DNA of 24,341 nt, from the NCBI GenBank assembly GCA_023334545.1, contig JAADVB010000260.1:1-24341 (forward strand), given 5' to 3'. Below the pieces are notes generated by a model. That model did not search any database. It had not been told where the DNA came from and worked only from the letters and a program-made list of their open reading frames with translations. Source of the stretch: Salisapilia sapeloensis. Its lineage: Eukaryota; Oomycota; Peronosporomycetes; Peronosporales; Salisapiliaceae. Made by a program: the position numbers and the translations under genes. Shown piece after piece: positions 1-7,721 of the stretch (position 1 is its first letter; each line of letters opens with the position of its first letter).

Positions 1-290
1 AAGCTCAGGATGCAGGCACCGCCCACAAGCGTCCCGACGTGCACAACACGGAGGTTGTCAATGTAGTCGGCGACAGCTCCCCATGCCGGCGGTGAGATCA
101 TCGCGCAAATGCATTGGATAGTCTGCAGCGTTGCAATCTGGAGCTGGGTAAAACCTAGCAGCGATTGAAAGAAGACTGGTATGAAGGGTAAGAAGCTACC
201 TTTTGCCCCGCTGTTAATGAAATAAGCAGCCTTTGGTTTCCATAGGACACCTGATTGCTTTTCTTTTGTTGCAACTTGCTCGTCTGTCAT
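1..290 (-). CDS. MFS transporter of the MFS_1-like/MFSD6 type, N-terminal part (runs off the window)
   Basis: Reading leftward from the ATG at 290-288 there is an uninterrupted frame of 96 codons to the window edge. After a short polar N-terminus (MTDEQVATKEKQSG) comes WKPKAAYFINSGAKGSFLPF, then PVFFQSLLGFTQLQIATLQT and a segment ending PPAWGAVADY. A first helix starting K..YF, a loop with LPF, then G.T..QI and a P.WG..AD turn is the start of the MFS_1-like (MFSD6-type) family, so this is a multi-pass membrane transporter. The substrate cannot be told. The ATG is the first in frame, and the gene is divergent from the Rab28 gene with 288 bp between start codons. Only about a fifth of a typical protein is present, and no intron is seen in this part. 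The family call is by recall of the pattern. Confidence 0.75.
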   Translation of the reverse strand, partial: MTDEQVATKEKQSGVLWKPKAAYFINSGAKGSFLPFIPVFFQSLLGFTQLQIATLQTIQCICAMISPPAWGAVADYIDNLRVVHVGTLVGGACILS

Positions 291-578
291 TCTATTTCCC
301 TCGCTTCCTGATGGTAACTTCAGAATTGATCACCATTTGCTGGCTTACGTTAAGCTGGACGAGAGACAGTCCAGGGAGAGCATTTGATAGAGGATTGTAG
401 CAACCTTCGCTTACATTTCTGCCAAGTGACTTTCCTCTATGGGAAGACCTGTTCTTGGTGGGGTTACCATTGAGGATACTATAAATAACGGGCAGCAAGT
501 TATGCCGTGTGCTTCAGCGTGAAGTTTCACTGCCAAACGGACACACCGTCGCTTAGGAGTCGCAGTATTGATAGCATC

Positions 579-1481
579 ATGTCCAAAGAGACCGACAGCG
601 ATGAAGAGATTCTTGAGCTTCAGTACAAGGTGCCGTGCTAAGTTTAGTTAAGAAAGTGTGGTAGATGTCTTACAGCAGTGTGCACAGATTATTCTATTGG
701 GAGATGGAGCTGTCGGCAAGACATCAGTCGCGATGCGCTGCACCGAAGATAACTTTTCTAATTTGTACAAGCAGACCATCGGCCTCGATTTCTTCCTAAA
801 GCGACTGGTCCTCCCTGGTAGAGGCTTGATCAAGCCATACAGAATCAAAATACGTCTGAACGATACCTAATGTAGGTGATGCCCAAGTTACAATTCAGCT
901 GTGGGATATCGGTGGCCAGAGCATTGGAGGCAAGATGCTCACGAATTACATTTATGGCGCCCAGGTATATAAAAGTCGTTTGAGAAGCCTCGGTAAACGT
1001 CTAATGCACGAGTGCCTATAGGCTGTCTTGCTCATGTACGATGTGACCAACTATGCAAGTTTCCAAAACCTCGAAGACTGGTACCGCCTCGTTCGTCGGA
1101 CTTTTGACAAGGGCGAGATGCCTTACGTAGCGCTCGTCGGCAACAAAAGTACCTTTATTTGACCCGTGTTCTTGTTTATTCGACTAAGACAAGATTATAG
1201 CCGACTTGAATCACTTGCGCACCATCAAGTTAGCCAAGCACAAGCAGTTTGCAGAGGAGAACGATCTCAAGAGTTTCTTTCTGTCTGCCAAGACAGGAGA
1301 CCAAGTCAATGCCACCTTCCGTCAAGTAGCTGCGGATCTGTCCGGCATCGAACTAGGGAAGAACGACTTGGACGAACAGACACCAGTGCTCAAAGCCCAG
1401 ATCGTGAACCATGAACAGAACGACCCGGACGTGAAGAGCCCAGACATTCGCGCTCGGAAACGCCAATGTAATCTCCAATAA
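579..1481 (+). CDS. RAB28: Rab28-type small GTPase, five exons, 229 aa
   Basis: Model: 579-629, 676-817, 876-964, 1022-1148, 1201-1481; all four introns (46-58 nt) are GT-AG and keep frame. The product carries a P-loop GDGAVGKTS, the effector stretch [13 protein letters not shown], the Rab28-specific [12 protein letters not shown] in place of the usual WDTAGQ, then [22 protein letters not shown] and SAKTGD. These match Rab28 almost residue for residue through switch I and II. It ends in CNLQ, a CaaX box with terminal Gln expected to be farnesylated, as in animal Rab28 and unlike ordinary Rabs with a double-Cys geranylgeranyl tail. Family knowledge: Rab28 works with the BBSome/IFT machinery and in endosomal traffic, which fits an organism with flagellate zoospores (inference). 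Its 3' end faces the P2 gene, 123 bp away. Confidence 0.93.
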
Positions 1482-1604
1482 AGACCTATCCGACCACTAT
1501 CTCGATAAACGCTGGCAATGAACAAATGATGGTTTTAGTCGGCTATGAAAAGCCTAGATCTGCGTTATTACATGCTCCTGGCACTTGAAGGTGAAAAGAC
1601 GTGC

Positions 1605-1943
1605 TTAGTAGTCCTCTCCGCCGCCGAACATGTCCATGCCGCCGCCAAGGTCCATCTCTTCTTCCTCTTCCTTGACTTCCTCCTTCTCTTCAGCCGCAGC
1701 TTCGCCACCGGCAGCGGCGCCAGCACCGCCAGCAACCGGGGCAGCGCCAGAAGACACAACGAGCTTCTTCTCACCCTCGGCGATGAGCTCGTCAATGTCC
1801 TTGCCCTCGACCTCCTTCATGATGGCGTTAAGGCGGGACTCGTCGGCGTCGATGCCGACGGAAGACAGAATCTTCTTGACGTCGTCGGCAGAAGGTTCCT
1901 TGCCACTGAGGGCAGCGAGTAGGTAGGCAGCAATGTAACGCAT
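1605..1943 (-). CDS. RPP2: 60S acidic ribosomal protein P2 (ribosomal stalk), 112 aa
   Basis: The protein starts [20 protein letters not shown] and continues with a segment resembling the P2 dimerisation helices ([20 protein letters not shown]), an Ala/Gly-rich hinge, then a charged E/K run, as in eukaryotic P2. P1/P2 dimers bind P0 on the large subunit and recruit translational GTPases. The C-terminus is unusual: in place of the widely conserved acidic tail ending GFGLFD it ends [20 protein letters not shown] plus Tyr. The length fits P2. Directly upstream of the ATG the minus strand reads TTTCTATAG, a perfect 3' splice site, so an intron probably lies in the 5' UTR (separate entry). An Inr-like GCTCATCCCAG sits at 2052-2042 on the minus strand. 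The gene is divergent from the L22 gene. Confidence 0.93.
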   Translation of the reverse strand: MRYIAAYLLAALSGKEPSADDVKKILSSVGIDADESRLNAIMKEVEGKDIDELIAEGEKKLVVSSGAAPVAGGAGAAAGGEAAAEEKEEVKEEEEEMDLGGGMDMFGGGEDY

Positions 1944-2000
1944 CTATAGAAACAAGCTTATTAGTTCACGTAACGGAGGCGTACTTCATGGAAGAGCTAC
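1944..2000 (-). other. Probable 5' UTR intron of the P2 gene
   Basis: On the minus strand, TTCAAG is followed by GTAGCT at 2000, and TTTCTATAG ends at 1944, immediately before the P2 start codon. This gives a 57-nt GT-AG intron, within the size range of the coding introns here. The acceptor touching the ATG makes the call attractive, but nothing in the coding frame can test it. RNA reads would be needed. Confidence 0.5.
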
Positions 2001-2351
2001 CTTGAATCGATTTAAGGCTTTTGGACCAGATACAAGTTAGCCTGGGATGAGCCTCCGCAGCCAACCAAGGTGTCCACAAATATGTTTCATGTACGTGGAC
2101 TACATCAAATGTATTTAGTATGATTTTCCTTAAAAGTCTACTTTATTTAATATCATAATAATTGTATGCTCAATGAAAATTTTGGAAAAGTCTTAGTATG
2201 CAAAAAATAGCGTCGAGAGAGTTGAAAAGGTAGAAACAGATGACATCGGAACGAATGGTGAGCGGGTCTCGAGGAGTCCAATCAAGTGACCATTTGCTTT
2301 TTGTGCTGCTCCGCTTCAGGACATCGTAGTACCCGCTTTCCTACGTAAAAA
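1944..2351. promoter_or_regulatory. Shared upstream region of the divergent P2 and L22 ribosomal-protein genes
   Basis: 408 bp separate the two start codons. The centre (about 2095-2215) is AT-rich, while both flanks are more GC-rich. On the P2 side there is a GCTCATCCCAG stretch (2052-2042, minus) resembling the oomycete initiator. On the L22 side CATTTGCTTTTT (from 2291) is a weaker match. No TATA box position can be supported. Divergent ribosomal-protein genes are often co-expressed from one region, and that is inferred here. No other gene is seen. Confidence 0.5.
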
Positions 2352-3043
2352 ATGGCCCCTACCGTAAGTTGCGCTTGCCAATAAACTAGTGAGTCCTCCC
2401 TCCTTTCTGTCGCTCGTGCACGCGATATGGGTTGTCCGATGTGGCAAGCAGAGCCCCCTTCTCTGTGGACGCAGCCAAACGTGCTCGTCACGCATATTTG
2501 CCTGCATATTCTATTCACGAGGAGGGGAGGTGGCAAGTGATGAACAGAGCCACCTTCTCTGTCTAGCAACGTACAGTCCGTATCCAGTGGCATCGAGGGA
2601 TGAATGGAGGAGGTTGTCACTCCTTCCATCCACCTCGTAATACAGTCGCTTATCTGTGTCCGCTATAGAAATCTGGCAAGAAGACCGGCAAGAAGAACGT
2701 GCTCAAGTTCACGATCGACTGCACGGTGCCTGTGGATGACCACGTCCTCGACCCTGCTTCCTTCGAGAAGTTCCTCCACGACCGCATCAAGGTCGATGGA
2801 AAGACCGGAGTTCTCGGCGACCGCGTCAAGATCTCCCGTGAGAAGACCAAGCTCCAGGTTGTGGCTGTCCCGCCCTTCTCGAAGCGTTACCTCAAGTACC
2901 TCACCAAGAAGTACTTGAAGAAGCAGCAGCTTCGTGACTACCTCCACGTTGTTGCCACGGACAAGCAGACGTACGAGCTCCGTTACTTCAACATCCACGA
3001 CGGTGGCAACGACGACGAGGACGACGATGAGGACGACGAATAA
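2352..3043 (+). CDS. RPL22: 60S ribosomal protein L22 (eL22), two exons, 128 aa
   Basis: Exon 1 (2352-2363) encodes only MAPT and is followed by a GTAAGT donor. Exon 2 (2669-3043) begins after CGCTATAG and reads [18 protein letters not shown], so the frame is kept (phase 0). The core segments [16 protein letters not shown] and [20 protein letters not shown] are nearly invariant in eL22, and the protein ends in an Asp/Glu run, as in animal L22. eL22 is a surface protein of the 60S subunit. The start was chosen because MAPTKSGKK matches eL22 N-termini and only this donor gives the right frame. The GTG at 2699 is internal. The 305-nt intron is five times longer than the others in the window (separate entry). 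The DNA-strand neighbour upstream is P2, divergent. Confidence 0.95.
2364..2668 (+). other. Long first intron of the L22 gene with hairpin-forming segments
   Basis: The intron runs from GTAAGT to CTATAG. It contains a perfect 7-bp stem AGGTGGC/GCCACCT (2528-2534 with 2549-2555, 14-nt loop). A second possible stem joins GGATG/CATCC and GGAGGA/TCCTTC around 2598-2632. The string TTCTCTGT preceded by CAGAGCC occurs twice (near 2449-2465 and 2545-2561), suggesting an old internal duplication. Introns of ribosomal-protein genes often host snoRNAs or enhancers. A C-box-like GTGATGA is at 2537-2543, but no CTGA D box follows it, so no snoRNA is called. Confidence 0.6.
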
Positions 3044-3282
3044 GTCGTAGTGCTATAGCTAGTACCTCGACTGTAGTCAATACAGCATCCCGCTTGCTCT
3101 TGGAAGCGGCAGTCACAATTTACTCTTTTCTTCCTTTTTCCTTTCAAAATTCAGTCCTGTAGATAGCGATGTAGAAGCTGCAACGAAGCGTTGTCGTAGA
3201 CCATAAAGAAGCAGACATTAACTGCACACCCATCCTAGAGATGACTCGCAGAAAGAAACTTCCTGAGTGAAATACTTTCTAA

Positions 3283-3669
3283 GCAACCATCCCGAAGGTA
3301 TGTAGTCCTCATCAATACCTACTATCGTCCGGACGCAGATTCCCGCAGTTGAACGAACTAGTGATGTGCAAGTTCAAGGAAGATAAACTCATCCGAACGT
3401 CATTTTCACATTCTTCATCAGACAAGCAGAAGGCACTTGCAAATAATCTTTCGGACCTAAAGACTCGAATGGATTGTCCTGGTGTGCCAGGAGAGCATGG
3501 TAGCGACGATGAAGAGTGGCTGGATGGGTATTATCGGCGCCACTGACACATCCCGACGTACAAGTGTGTCGGAATCACCACCAAGGGTAGGCTGTGCAAC
3601 ACGCCCACCGCCCAACGTGCGTGGAAAGGCTATACAACGGAACGTGGTGCCAATCGCATCCTCTTTATG
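3283..3669 (+). pseudogene. Coding fragment with a first zinc-knuckle motif, interrupted by a stop
   Basis: One frame is open from 3283 to a TGA at 3544-3546 (including the stretch KFKEDKLIRTSFSHSSSDKQ) and resumes without a shift as HIPTYKCVGITTKGRLCNTP up to about 3669. C-V-G-I-T-T-K-G-R-L-C fits the zinc-knuckle pattern C-x-G-x-T-x-x-G-x-x-C followed later by an aromatic-C-x-x-H. The second half of this knuckle appears only after a frame change, as Y-W-H-E-H (3678-3692), with Trp where Cys is expected, and then a TAG. A GTAAGA at 3670 could be a donor, but the only frame-keeping acceptor (3695) would make a 26-nt intron. An alternative intron 3587-3717 skips this part and joins the upstream frame to the second knuckle. 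Decay or a mis-seen splice pattern are both possible. Confidence 0.4.
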
Positions 3670-3695
3670 GTAAGATCTATTGGCACGAGCATTAG

Positions 3696-4330
3696 CCGAG
3701 GTGCACGGGACTGACAGTGAACGGAACGACCTGCAGAGCCTTTCCTCGAAATGGCAGTAACTACTGCTATGATATCCATGACCTAGGCAAGAAGCCAAGG
3801 ACTCGTTCTAGAGATTTGCGCAAAGACATTGACGATATCTTTAGCGGAACACAGAGGGTTGCATACGACAAGGGCGAATTTAATGCAGAATGGGAATATC
3901 ATAGGATCATGTGGTCGAGCTCCAGTTCGGTGCGAAAGCCCTGAGTGACATTTATAATAGTCGCGATGGCTACGTGGACAAATATACGCACAAATGTGCA
4001 GAGGAGATGGTCTCCGACGTTCTCAACGACGAGTCGAACCTCGCCTGTACGAGCAAGCCCATCAACACGGCCAAAGGTTTCGCAGTGACAGACTTTCTAG
4101 ATGTCCACAGGTATCCAGACTTCAATACAAGTCTACTGATTAATTTCCAATTCTTGGGCAAGAGGCCGTGTCGTGTCGTCACGAGAGAGATCAGCAAGCA
4201 GCTTCGAGAAAACATGGAGATGTATATTAGCGAACTTGACAATATCTGCAGCAACTACTACGAAGAAGGGCTGGCCTCTAAATTCGAAGACATGTTTGAC
4301 GATCTGAAACTAGCGAGAGTTTACTGGTGA
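3696..4330 (+). CDS. Zinc-knuckle plus HNH-like protein, partial or decaying gene
   Basis: From 3696 the frame reads PRCTGLTVNGTTCRAFPRNG, then SNYCYDIHD: C-x-G-L-T-x-x-G-x-x-C ... YC-x-x-H, a complete knuckle. It continues through a basic stretch (GKKPRTRSRDLRKDIDD) to 3857. If GT at 3858 and the CATAG ending at 3904 form a 47-nt intron, the frame joins phase 0 to DHVVELQFGAKAL (3905 on) and stays open to TGA 4328-4330. This last part contains D-H, and 43 residues on N-L-A-C-T-S-K-P-I-N-T-A-K-G. N-x8-N-x-x-K-G after D-H is the layout of HNH/HNN nuclease cores (NL..LC..C-H/N..KG). Without the intron the first frame ends at 3944. The donor GTTGCA is weak. The true 5' end is unknown. Function is not established, and nuclease-like is an inference from the motif only. 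Confidence 0.45.
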
Positions 4331-4816
4331 AGTTCTAGACGTTCTTCTAGGTTTAAAATCCGTCTAAATGCGTTTACATTTCTACTTAAATCCCATCGAT
4401 ATTCGCCCTTGGATCAAATCCTGCAGTTCTAGTTTCCATGTAGGTTATCATAATAGTATGGAAACAACTAGCTCCTTAAGTCCTGTACAGCACACAGAGG
4501 TCACTAAGCCCAGGTTTAAGTGCAAAGGAACAAATCCGTTAGACGGTATGTCGTGCGTATAGCATTCCAAAGCGTGTGTTCCAAGTCTACGATATAGCAG
4601 TTTGATTGAGTAGTTCTGAATGGTAATCTGGATATGAAGTCTAGGATGAGGTAGCTATTTCTTTTCCAGGCGTATAGACTAGCTCTCTAGCTAGATAGTA
4701 ATGACTTGGTCACTATATATTGGATAGATGTCTTCAAGGTAGGTGTGGTATTTGCTTGGATTGATCTCCAGGTACATCCAACAAAACTTGGACCCACGAG
4801 TCCGCACTAATCTACT
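4331..4816. other. Gap between the knuckle locus and trehalase, with a possible third knuckle remnant
   Basis: No complete gene is seen. A short plus-strand frame ending at the TAG 4560-4562 contains KPRFKCKGTNPLDGMSC, where C-x-G-T-x(4)-G-x-x-C resembles the knuckles at 3563 and 3702 with one extra residue, perhaps a fragment of the same family. A GTATGT donor-like site lies inside it at 4545. The rest is AT-leaning sequence without recognisable coding, and includes the 3' UTR of trehalase at its right edge. Confidence 0.3.
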
Positions 4817-6766
4817 CTAAGGCTGCAAAAGGTTCTGGTACTTGGTCAGGAACTTGAGGATGACGCTGTTTGTCCATCCGAAACCAACCTGCACTTCGTA
4901 CTCTCCTCCGTGGCCGCTGCCTCCAATCTCGGTCGCATTGTACTTTTCAAACATGACGCCGTTCTCCTTCCAAGCGACAAAGCACGAGTCCACCCATCTC
5001 TGCAGCAGGTTCACTGCCAGCTCTTTCGACTTGTTCGTGTCGGCATTCAGCAAGCCTTCCACGATAATGTCCTGCACAGGTGGCCAGGCATTCGGAGAGT
5101 CCCACTGCTGTTTCGTATAGATGGTTGCAGATCTGACGCCACCAGGCATAATGAGTCCCGAATCATGGAAAGACTCGACGATTCGGTTGATCCTGTCCGT
5201 GTCTGAAGCGTTGAAGGCTCTGGCCCACAGAGGAGAGTAGTCCGACACAGATACAATAGGAGAGTGCTTTTCCTCGTCCAACAGATAGTCTTTCCACGCA
5301 GCTTGTTCTTCCGACCAGTGGATCGCATCCATGGCTCGACGTCGGTTGTTCGCAGCCTTTTCAAAGTACGCAGCAGCAGATGGATTGCCCAGGAGCTCAT
5401 GGAAGTGGATCATGTTGGTCTCGAAGCGGTACATGATCGAGCTCAGCTCCACCGGCACGACTTGGGACGTGCGGGAGGTCTTCAGATTCTTGTAATCGCC
5501 CAGCCACCTGCTTGTAAAGTCTCTTCCGCTCTCGGCAGCAGCAATCATCTCGTTGTAAAAGTTGGTCTGGAGCTCCTCTGCTCCTGGTCCGTCTCCGAAG
5601 TAGTTTTCAGCAATCACTAGGTCTTCAATGTACGACTCTGGCCTCGGTGCGTTGGCTTGGCTGACGTATCTGTTCAGAACGAACGTTTCGTTGGATGCAT
5701 TCGAGAAGATCTCGACGGCATGGCCGTACGGACCCGTCTGCATCCAGAACTCGTACTCTCGTTCCAAGATCGGCACTACTTTCTTCAAGTACTTAAGGTC
5801 GTACCTTTGGTCCTTTGCATCCGTCCTGAGCGCAGGCGTCTCCACGAGCTCTTGGGACACAAGTCGCACCATGTCCGACAGCATCGGAGGCTGTGATCTC
5901 GTCAGGTAGTAGATTCTACCTCCGTTCGGCACAAAACCGAATTCAGATACGTACTCTAGCAAATTGTTGACAATACCTCGAGCAGTGTGCTTCATGTCAC
6001 TCACGAGCAGGCCATGGACGATCCAATAGGAGTCCCAATAGTAGCTCTCACGGTATCGACCACCGGGCACAACAATAAGGTTCTGGGCTCCTCGCAACGT
6101 AGCAGCCTCACCGACCGGATGGGAGTGTAAGAAGGAGCTCTCGACGTTCTCCGACGGCATGCGACCAAGCACCTTCCACAGCTTGTGCAGTCCAAACGCC
6201 CACTCGCGCCATTCCGGATCATGAATGCCGGCGATCGGTCCAGGATGCGTCTCCTGGAAGTCCATCGGCACCGTTGGGACAATGTCTGACCCTGGCGGAT
6301 CAAAGTGCTTGTCCAAGAAAGCGAGAAGAATGGTCTGACGGCCACTCTGACTGGCTTCTTGCCAATCGGTGGCATTGGTAAGCGCATCGAATTCAGCCAG
6401 CACGGTCGTGGCGGAGCTGTTAGACTTGATCGGCATGTCGACAAAGTGCTTGCTGTCGGAAAAGAGACCGTGGGTCTGGACAGCGTGGAGCAGAGGTCCT
6501 TCACTGAAGATCTGCATGAGCTCATCTACTTTCTTGTCAAGCGACGGCGTATCGGCACCGCCTGTAAAGTCATTTTGCACAACACCGTCGAGTCTAGAGT
6601 CTACGGATGCGTCCGTCGTGAGCCATCCACATAGCCCAACTACAGCAAAGAGTGAAAAAAGTGAAAGGGCGCGCCGCCACGTGCGTCCGTTGGCGCTTTG
6701 TCTTGAGAAGAGCGCATGAGAGGCGCTCTTGGGTATTAAGAACTCTGTTTCACGAGGCACGGTCAT
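4817..6766 (-). CDS. Acid/neutral-type trehalase, GH37, membrane anchored, 649 aa
   Basis: Hydrolyses trehalose to two glucose molecules. Both trehalase signatures are present: PGGRYRESYYWDSYW (residues 234-248) and QQWDSPNAWPPVQD (553-566). Candidate catalytic acid Asp416 lies in ESGRDFTSRW. In GH37 enzymes this is usually ESGWDFSSRW, so a near-invariant Trp is Arg here. The C-terminal acidic pair Glu607 (FEKYN) and Glu622 (GHGGEY) keeps the 15-residue spacing of E. coli TreA Glu496/Glu511, Glu496 being the base. A basic N-terminus (GRTWRR) followed by a hydrophobic stretch (about 33-50) predicts a type II membrane anchor with the enzyme outside or in the vacuole lumen. Several N-glycosylation sequons (NSS, NAT, NAS) agree. 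Intronless. The start is the first ATG before the anchor. Tail to tail with the knuckle locus. Confidence 0.95.
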   Translation of the reverse strand: MTVPRETEFLIPKSASHALFSRQSANGRTWRRALSLFSLFAVVGLCGWLTTDASVDSRLDGVVQNDFTGGADTPSLDKKVDELMQIFSEGPLLHAVQTHGLFSDSKHFVDMPIKSNSSATTVLAEFDALTNATDWQEASQSGRQTILLAFLDKHFDPPGSDIVPTVPMDFQETHPGPIAGIHDPEWREWAFGLHKLWKVLGRMPSENVESSFLHSHPVGEAATLRGAQNLIVVPGGRYRESYYWDSYWIVHGLLVSDMKHTARGIVNNLLEYVSEFGFVPNGGRIYYLTRSQPPMLSDMVRLVSQELVETPALRTDAKDQRYDLKYLKKVVPILEREYEFWMQTGPYGHAVEIFSNASNETFVLNRYVSQANAPRPESYIEDLVIAENYFGDGPGAEELQTNFYNEMIAAAESGRDFTSRWLGDYKNLKTSRTSQVVPVELSSIMYRFETNMIHFHELLGNPSAAAYFEKAANNRRRAMDAIHWSEEQAAWKDYLLDEEKHSPIVSVSDYSPLWARAFNASDTDRINRIVESFHDSGLIMPGGVRSATIYTKQQWDSPNAWPPVQDIIVEGLLNADTNKSKELAVNLLQRWVDSCFVAWKENGVMFEKYNATEIGGSGHGGEYEVQVGFGWTNSVILKFLTKYQNLLQP

Positions 6767-7721
6767 GGCCAGAGAAGAAGGCTATGTCCTAGCGAGCTTC
6801 TTGGGTTGTGACATGCCCGTGCGGATGAAAAAAGTAGAGGAACCTTTTCGAATGGTTGTGTGGTTGAAGATTTGAGATGACCAGATACTTTGGGAAGACG
6901 CGACGGAGCTGCACGACAAGCTACTTGCGTCACTTGGGATACATCTACGCTAGCGTCGTGGTAGTTTGTACGTGAATATATCAGCTCTATGACTTTTTTT
7001 AGTCGTCTGCTGGACAGATGCACAGGAAGGATGCAATTGTACAAGTAGACAGCACTGGACTGCGTGTTCCTGCTTGTTACCAGTGCTAGGTGCTCGCCCT
7101 GTCTGTCCAGCACGCCACGCCAAAGAACTTGAACATAGCAAACGCTACATGTGTATCATTTGGTACCATCAAGTTTCCATTGCCAGCTAGATTTATAGCA
7201 CACTTCCTAGTCTGACGATGAAGAAAAGCAATACTCGGTACCATGGAACACAGATAAACGAAAACATCCAGTGAAGGAACAAAAGTATCTCATTTGCAAG
7301 ACCTCAGGATAAGAGAGGCTACAAAAGGCAGCATTACTTGCTGGGTACTTCTATCAGATCAGGTTGAAACTTCTTGAGAAAGAAGTGTAGATGTGCGTTT
7401 GATCGTAGATAGTGAATGAGGTGTGGTGGGAAAGACACCTCACTAGCTCAAGCCAATATCCATGCATTAAAGTGGTGTCGAGAATGTCCACAACGATCGA
7501 CAAACTATGATAAACAGAGTCATCAAGTACCCTTTGAGCCGCCAAGCGTAGCGCCCCTGCTCCAGCCCACACCCGACAAACTTAGCGAACGATAGAAATC
7601 AGTGGAACAAGAATACACGAGCGTGTCTTCCTACTTTCAAATGGATTGGCTTTAGACCTCGAATTGTACGACACAATTTTTCTTTCTTCCTATGGACTCT
7701 CGCATCTAAAGAATCATTCGG
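6767..7721. other. Gene-free stretch between trehalase and PDK1
   Basis: This holds the trehalase promoter side and the 3' region of PDK1. Short open frames on the minus strand (6763-7113, 7354-7572) have no recognisable domain, start on weak codons, and are not called. If PDK1 is spliced once more after its PH domain (see that entry), its last exon would reach 7582. No repeats, tRNA or mobile-element features were noticed. Confidence 0.5.

Noticed and set aside
823-836. Perfect 14-bp palindrome GGCTTGATCAAGCC in the second Rab28 intron
   Set aside because: A single short palindrome in 24 kb is plausible by chance and nothing around it suggests a function.
2537-2561. C-box-like GTGATGA in the L22 intron as a C/D snoRNA
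   Set aside because: No CTGA D box or terminal stem was found downstream, and an H/ACA layout with a proper ANANNA hinge could not be built.
3670-3695. GTAAGA...ATTAG as an intron joining the two knuckles in frame
   Set aside because: It would be only 26 nt, much shorter than any other intron here. It is left as unresolved.
6763-7113. Minus-strand 116-codon frame overlapping the trehalase start
   Set aside because: No recognisable domain, and it overlaps the 5' end of a clear gene on the same strand in another frame.
7354-7572. Minus-strand frame after PDK1
   Set aside because: It has a non-ATG start and no similarity I recognise. The alternative PDK1 tail exon stops before it.
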